This document shows positions 62,405 to 64,000 of a stretch of 64,000 nucleotides of DNA, one piece after another. Position numbers and translations under genes: made by a program. Below the pieces are notes generated by a model, which saw only the letters and a list, made by a program, of their open reading frames with translations, was not told the origin of the DNA and did not search any database. How positions within the stretch are numbered: position 1 is the first letter of the stretch; each line of letters opens with the position of its first letter. This stretch comes from Ruminococcaceae bacterium P7 (GTDB taxonomy: Bacteria > Bacillota > Clostridia > Oscillospirales > Acutalibacteraceae): contig FMUA01000010.1 in NCBI GenBank assembly GCA_900100595.1, positions 1-64,000 of the forward strand. The letters run 5' to 3'.

Positions 62405-63001
62405 ATGAAAGCAACATTAAAGCGGCATTTGCCCGTGATTCTTTTGATTCTGTTTGAGATTGCGGTCGGCGTTCTGCTGCTGACCAATCCCGAAGCGTTC
62501 ACGAACGCGGTTATCATTATTTTCGGCGCGGTCTGCGTCGTGATCGGATTGATATATTTCTTCAAATACCTGCGGGCACGCAAAAGGGAGGATGCAAGCG
62601 TACTCATGCTGATCGGCGCGATTTTCTCACTCACACTGGGACTGTTTTCCATAATCGCGTCGCCGTTGATCATCACATTCTTTACCTTTATCGCGATCAT
62701 GTACGCAGTGATTATGATTGTCTCGGGTTTGATCAAAATTCAGAATTACATCATCAATAAACGATATCACCGCCCCGTGTCTGTTATCACTCTTATCAGT
62801 GCGGTCATCGCGGTGATCGTCGGCGTAGTGATTCTGTTCAATCCCTTTGAAACCACCCACATTCTCTGGATGTTTGTCGGAATTGCGATTCTCGCGGAAG
62901 CGGCAATCGATATCGCGGCGATTATCTATGCCTTTGTACTCGGCGCCCACCCGATAGACGACGGCGTTGCGACAGAGGTTGAAATATATGAAAGCAAATA
63001 A
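62405..63001 (+). CDS. DUF308/HdeD-like membrane protein
   Basis: The protein is 198 aa. The start MKATLKRHLP follows GAGGAGG. Six hydrophobic segments in three pairs (such as VILLILFEIAVGVLLLTNP, ITLISAVIAVIVGVVILFNP) with the repeated G-x2-LL-x-NP signature are typical of the HdeD/DUF308 family. The function is unknown. The close spacing suggests it is transcribed with the galactanase gene. Confidence 0.88.
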   Translation: MKATLKRHLPVILLILFEIAVGVLLLTNPEAFTNAVIIIFGAVCVVIGLIYFFKYLRARKREDASVLMLIGAIFSLTLGLFSIIASPLIITFFTFIAIMYAVIMIVSGLIKIQNYIINKRYHRPVSVITLISAVIAVIVGVVILFNPFETTHILWMFVGIAILAEAAIDIAAIIYAFVLGAHPIDDGVATEVEIYESK

Positions 63002-63012
63002 AACGCAGAAGA

Positions 63013-63038
63013 AAAGCCGACTCAGACGAGCCGGCTTT
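63013..63038. terminator. Terminator between DUF308 and GGGtGRT genes
   Basis: AAAGCCG and CGGCTTT pair around a 12-base loop, followed by GTATTTT. It may serve both converging genes. Confidence 0.65.
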
Positions 63039-63059
63039 GTATTTTGGTTAATCGGAGAA

Positions 63060-64000
63060 TCAGCCGAGGCTGTTCTGGATTGCAACGGCAACCGCAACAG
63101 TAGCGCCTACCATCGGGTTGTTGCCCATTCCGAGGAAGCCCATCATCTCAACGTGAGCGGGTACGGAAGAGGAGCCTGCGAACTGAGCGTCAGAATGCAT
63201 GCGGCCCATGGTGTCGGTCATACCATAGGAAGCGGGACCTGCAGCCATGTTATCGGGATGCAGGGTTCTGCCTGTGCCGCCGCCCGAAGCAACGGAGAAG
63301 TACTTCTTGCCCTGCTCGGTGCATTCCTTCTTGTAGGTTCCCGCAACGGGATGCTGGAATCTGGTCGGGTTGGTGGAGTTACCGGTGATGGAAACGTCAA
63401 CACCCTCCTTGTGCATGATTGCAACGCCTTCGCGGACGTCGTCAGCGCCGTAGCAGCGAACGTTGGAGCGCTCACCATCGGAGTAGGGGATTTCCTTGAC
63501 GATGGTCAGCTCGCCTGTAAAGTAGTCAAACTGAGTCTGAACATAGGTGAAGCCGTTGATTCTGGAGATGATCTGAGCGGCGTCCTTGCCGAGACCGTTG
63601 AGGATAACGCGGAGCGGCTGCTGACGAACCTTGTTCGCGTTACGGACGATACCGATAGCGCCTTCCGCAGCAGCGAAGGACTCGTGGCCTGCGAGGAACG
63701 CGAAGCACTTGGTATCATTGCTGAGCAGCATAGCGGCGAGATTGCCGTGGCCGAGACCGACCTTGCGGTTTTCAGCAACGGAGCCGTCGATACAGAAGCT
63801 CTGGAGACCTACGCCGATATACTTGGCAGCCTCCTCAGCATTCTTTGCGCCCGCCTTCAGAGCGATAGCGGCGCCTACGCAGTAAGCCCAGCATACGTTC
63901 TCAAAGCAGATGGGCTGGATGCCCTTAGCGATTTCATAGGGGTCGAAGCCTGCAGCCTTGCAGATTTCACGGCTCTCTTCTACGGAAGCGATTCCGTACT
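63060..64000 (-). CDS. GGGtGRT protein (5' end outside the window)
   Basis: The frame stays open to the window edge, giving at least 313 residues. The name-giving motif reads ASGGGTGRTLHPDNMA near the C-terminal third. The upstream part includes VCWAYCVGAAIALKAGAK and VGLGHGNLAAMLLS. The family occurs mostly in anaerobic Firmicutes and has no known function; a Cys/Gly-rich fold is seen but no catalytic motif is assigned. The start lies beyond position 64000. Confidence 0.9.
   Translation of the reverse strand, partial: YGIASVEESREICKAAGFDPYEIAKGIQPICFENVCWAYCVGAAIALKAGAKNAEEAAKYIGVGLQSFCIDGSVAENRKVGLGHGNLAAMLLSNDTKCFAFLAGHESFAAAEGAIGIVRNANKVRQQPLRVILNGLGKDAAQIISRINGFTYVQTQFDYFTGELTIVKEIPYSDGERSNVRCYGADDVREGVAIMHKEGVDVSITGNSTNPTRFQHPVAGTYKKECTEQGKKYFSVASGGGTGRTLHPDNMAAGPASYGMTDTMGRMHSDAQFAGSSSVPAHVEMMGFLGMGNNPMVGATVAVAVAIQNSLG

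Overview
The window looks like a chromosomal segment of a gut or rumen Gram-positive anaerobe of the Oscillospirales, close to Ruminococcus. This is inferred from gene content, not from a database search. Supporting features are three secreted proteins with type I dockerin modules (one on a GH53 galactanase), strong AGGAGG ribosome binding sites, TTGACA/TATAAT promoters, fumarate reductase subunits, a fructose PTS, a GGGtGRT protein and many exported proteins with no outer-membrane genes. Most genes are ordinary chromosomal loci. The only clear mobile DNA lies in the first 4 kb.

Layout. 1-4 kb: the 3' end of an IS66-type transposase, a small operon of exported or peptide genes, and an intact IS1595-type element with perfect 28-bp ends. 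4.3-8.9 kb: a very large secreted leucine-rich-repeat protein ending in a dockerin. 9-11.6 kb: a TetR regulator with a textbook double operator, and a MATE exporter fused to a cytidylate-kinase-like domain. 11.9-21.4 kb: a housekeeping run on the plus strand (thyX, tmk, a DUF2156 protein, an acetyltransferase, a DJ-1 protein, formyl-THF cyclo-ligase, mltG, a U32 peptidase-like protein, alaS). 21.6-25.8 kb: a surface protein, a tyrosine phosphatase, an orphan response regulator and a CotH-kinase lipoprotein.

25.9-31 kb: a compact cassette of acyl carrier protein, fused ketosynthase/chain-length-factor-like protein, ketoreductase, dehydratase and flavin reductase, followed by a convergent TetR gene. 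This is the best candidate for an unusual biosynthetic system. 31.1-32.6 kb: an isolated holin and GH25 endolysin. 32.7-36.1 kb: tRNA-Ser, DUF4250, an HPr-kinase-like protein with a PqqD-like protein, and a Y-family polymerase with a YolD-like partner. 36.2-38.4 kb: SufC with a short SufB-like protein, then TspO. 38.5-44.7 kb: an exported FN3/transglutaminase protein, a dockerin protein and a lipoprotein that share a YELPIIF C-terminal tail, a YccA-type membrane protein, an S24/S26 peptidase and a C39-like protein.

44.8-50.4 kb: ApbE flavin transferase with a polyferredoxin carrying two FMN-binding domains, then a two-component system and a hydrolase. 50.5-53 kb: tRNA-Gly and fumarate reductase-like FrdAB without a membrane anchor. 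53-58.8 kb (minus strand): fruR-fruK-fruA-ptsH-ptsI, a complete phosphotransferase route for fructose in one operon. 59-64 kb: a YbeY-like protein that has lost two of its three zinc histidines, an aldo/keto reductase, a decayed rhodanese gene, the GH53 dockerin galactanase, a DUF308 protein and the start-truncated GGGtGRT gene.

Functions and positions rest on reading the sequence by eye. Promoters, operators and residue alignments are visual matches and were not scored by a program.
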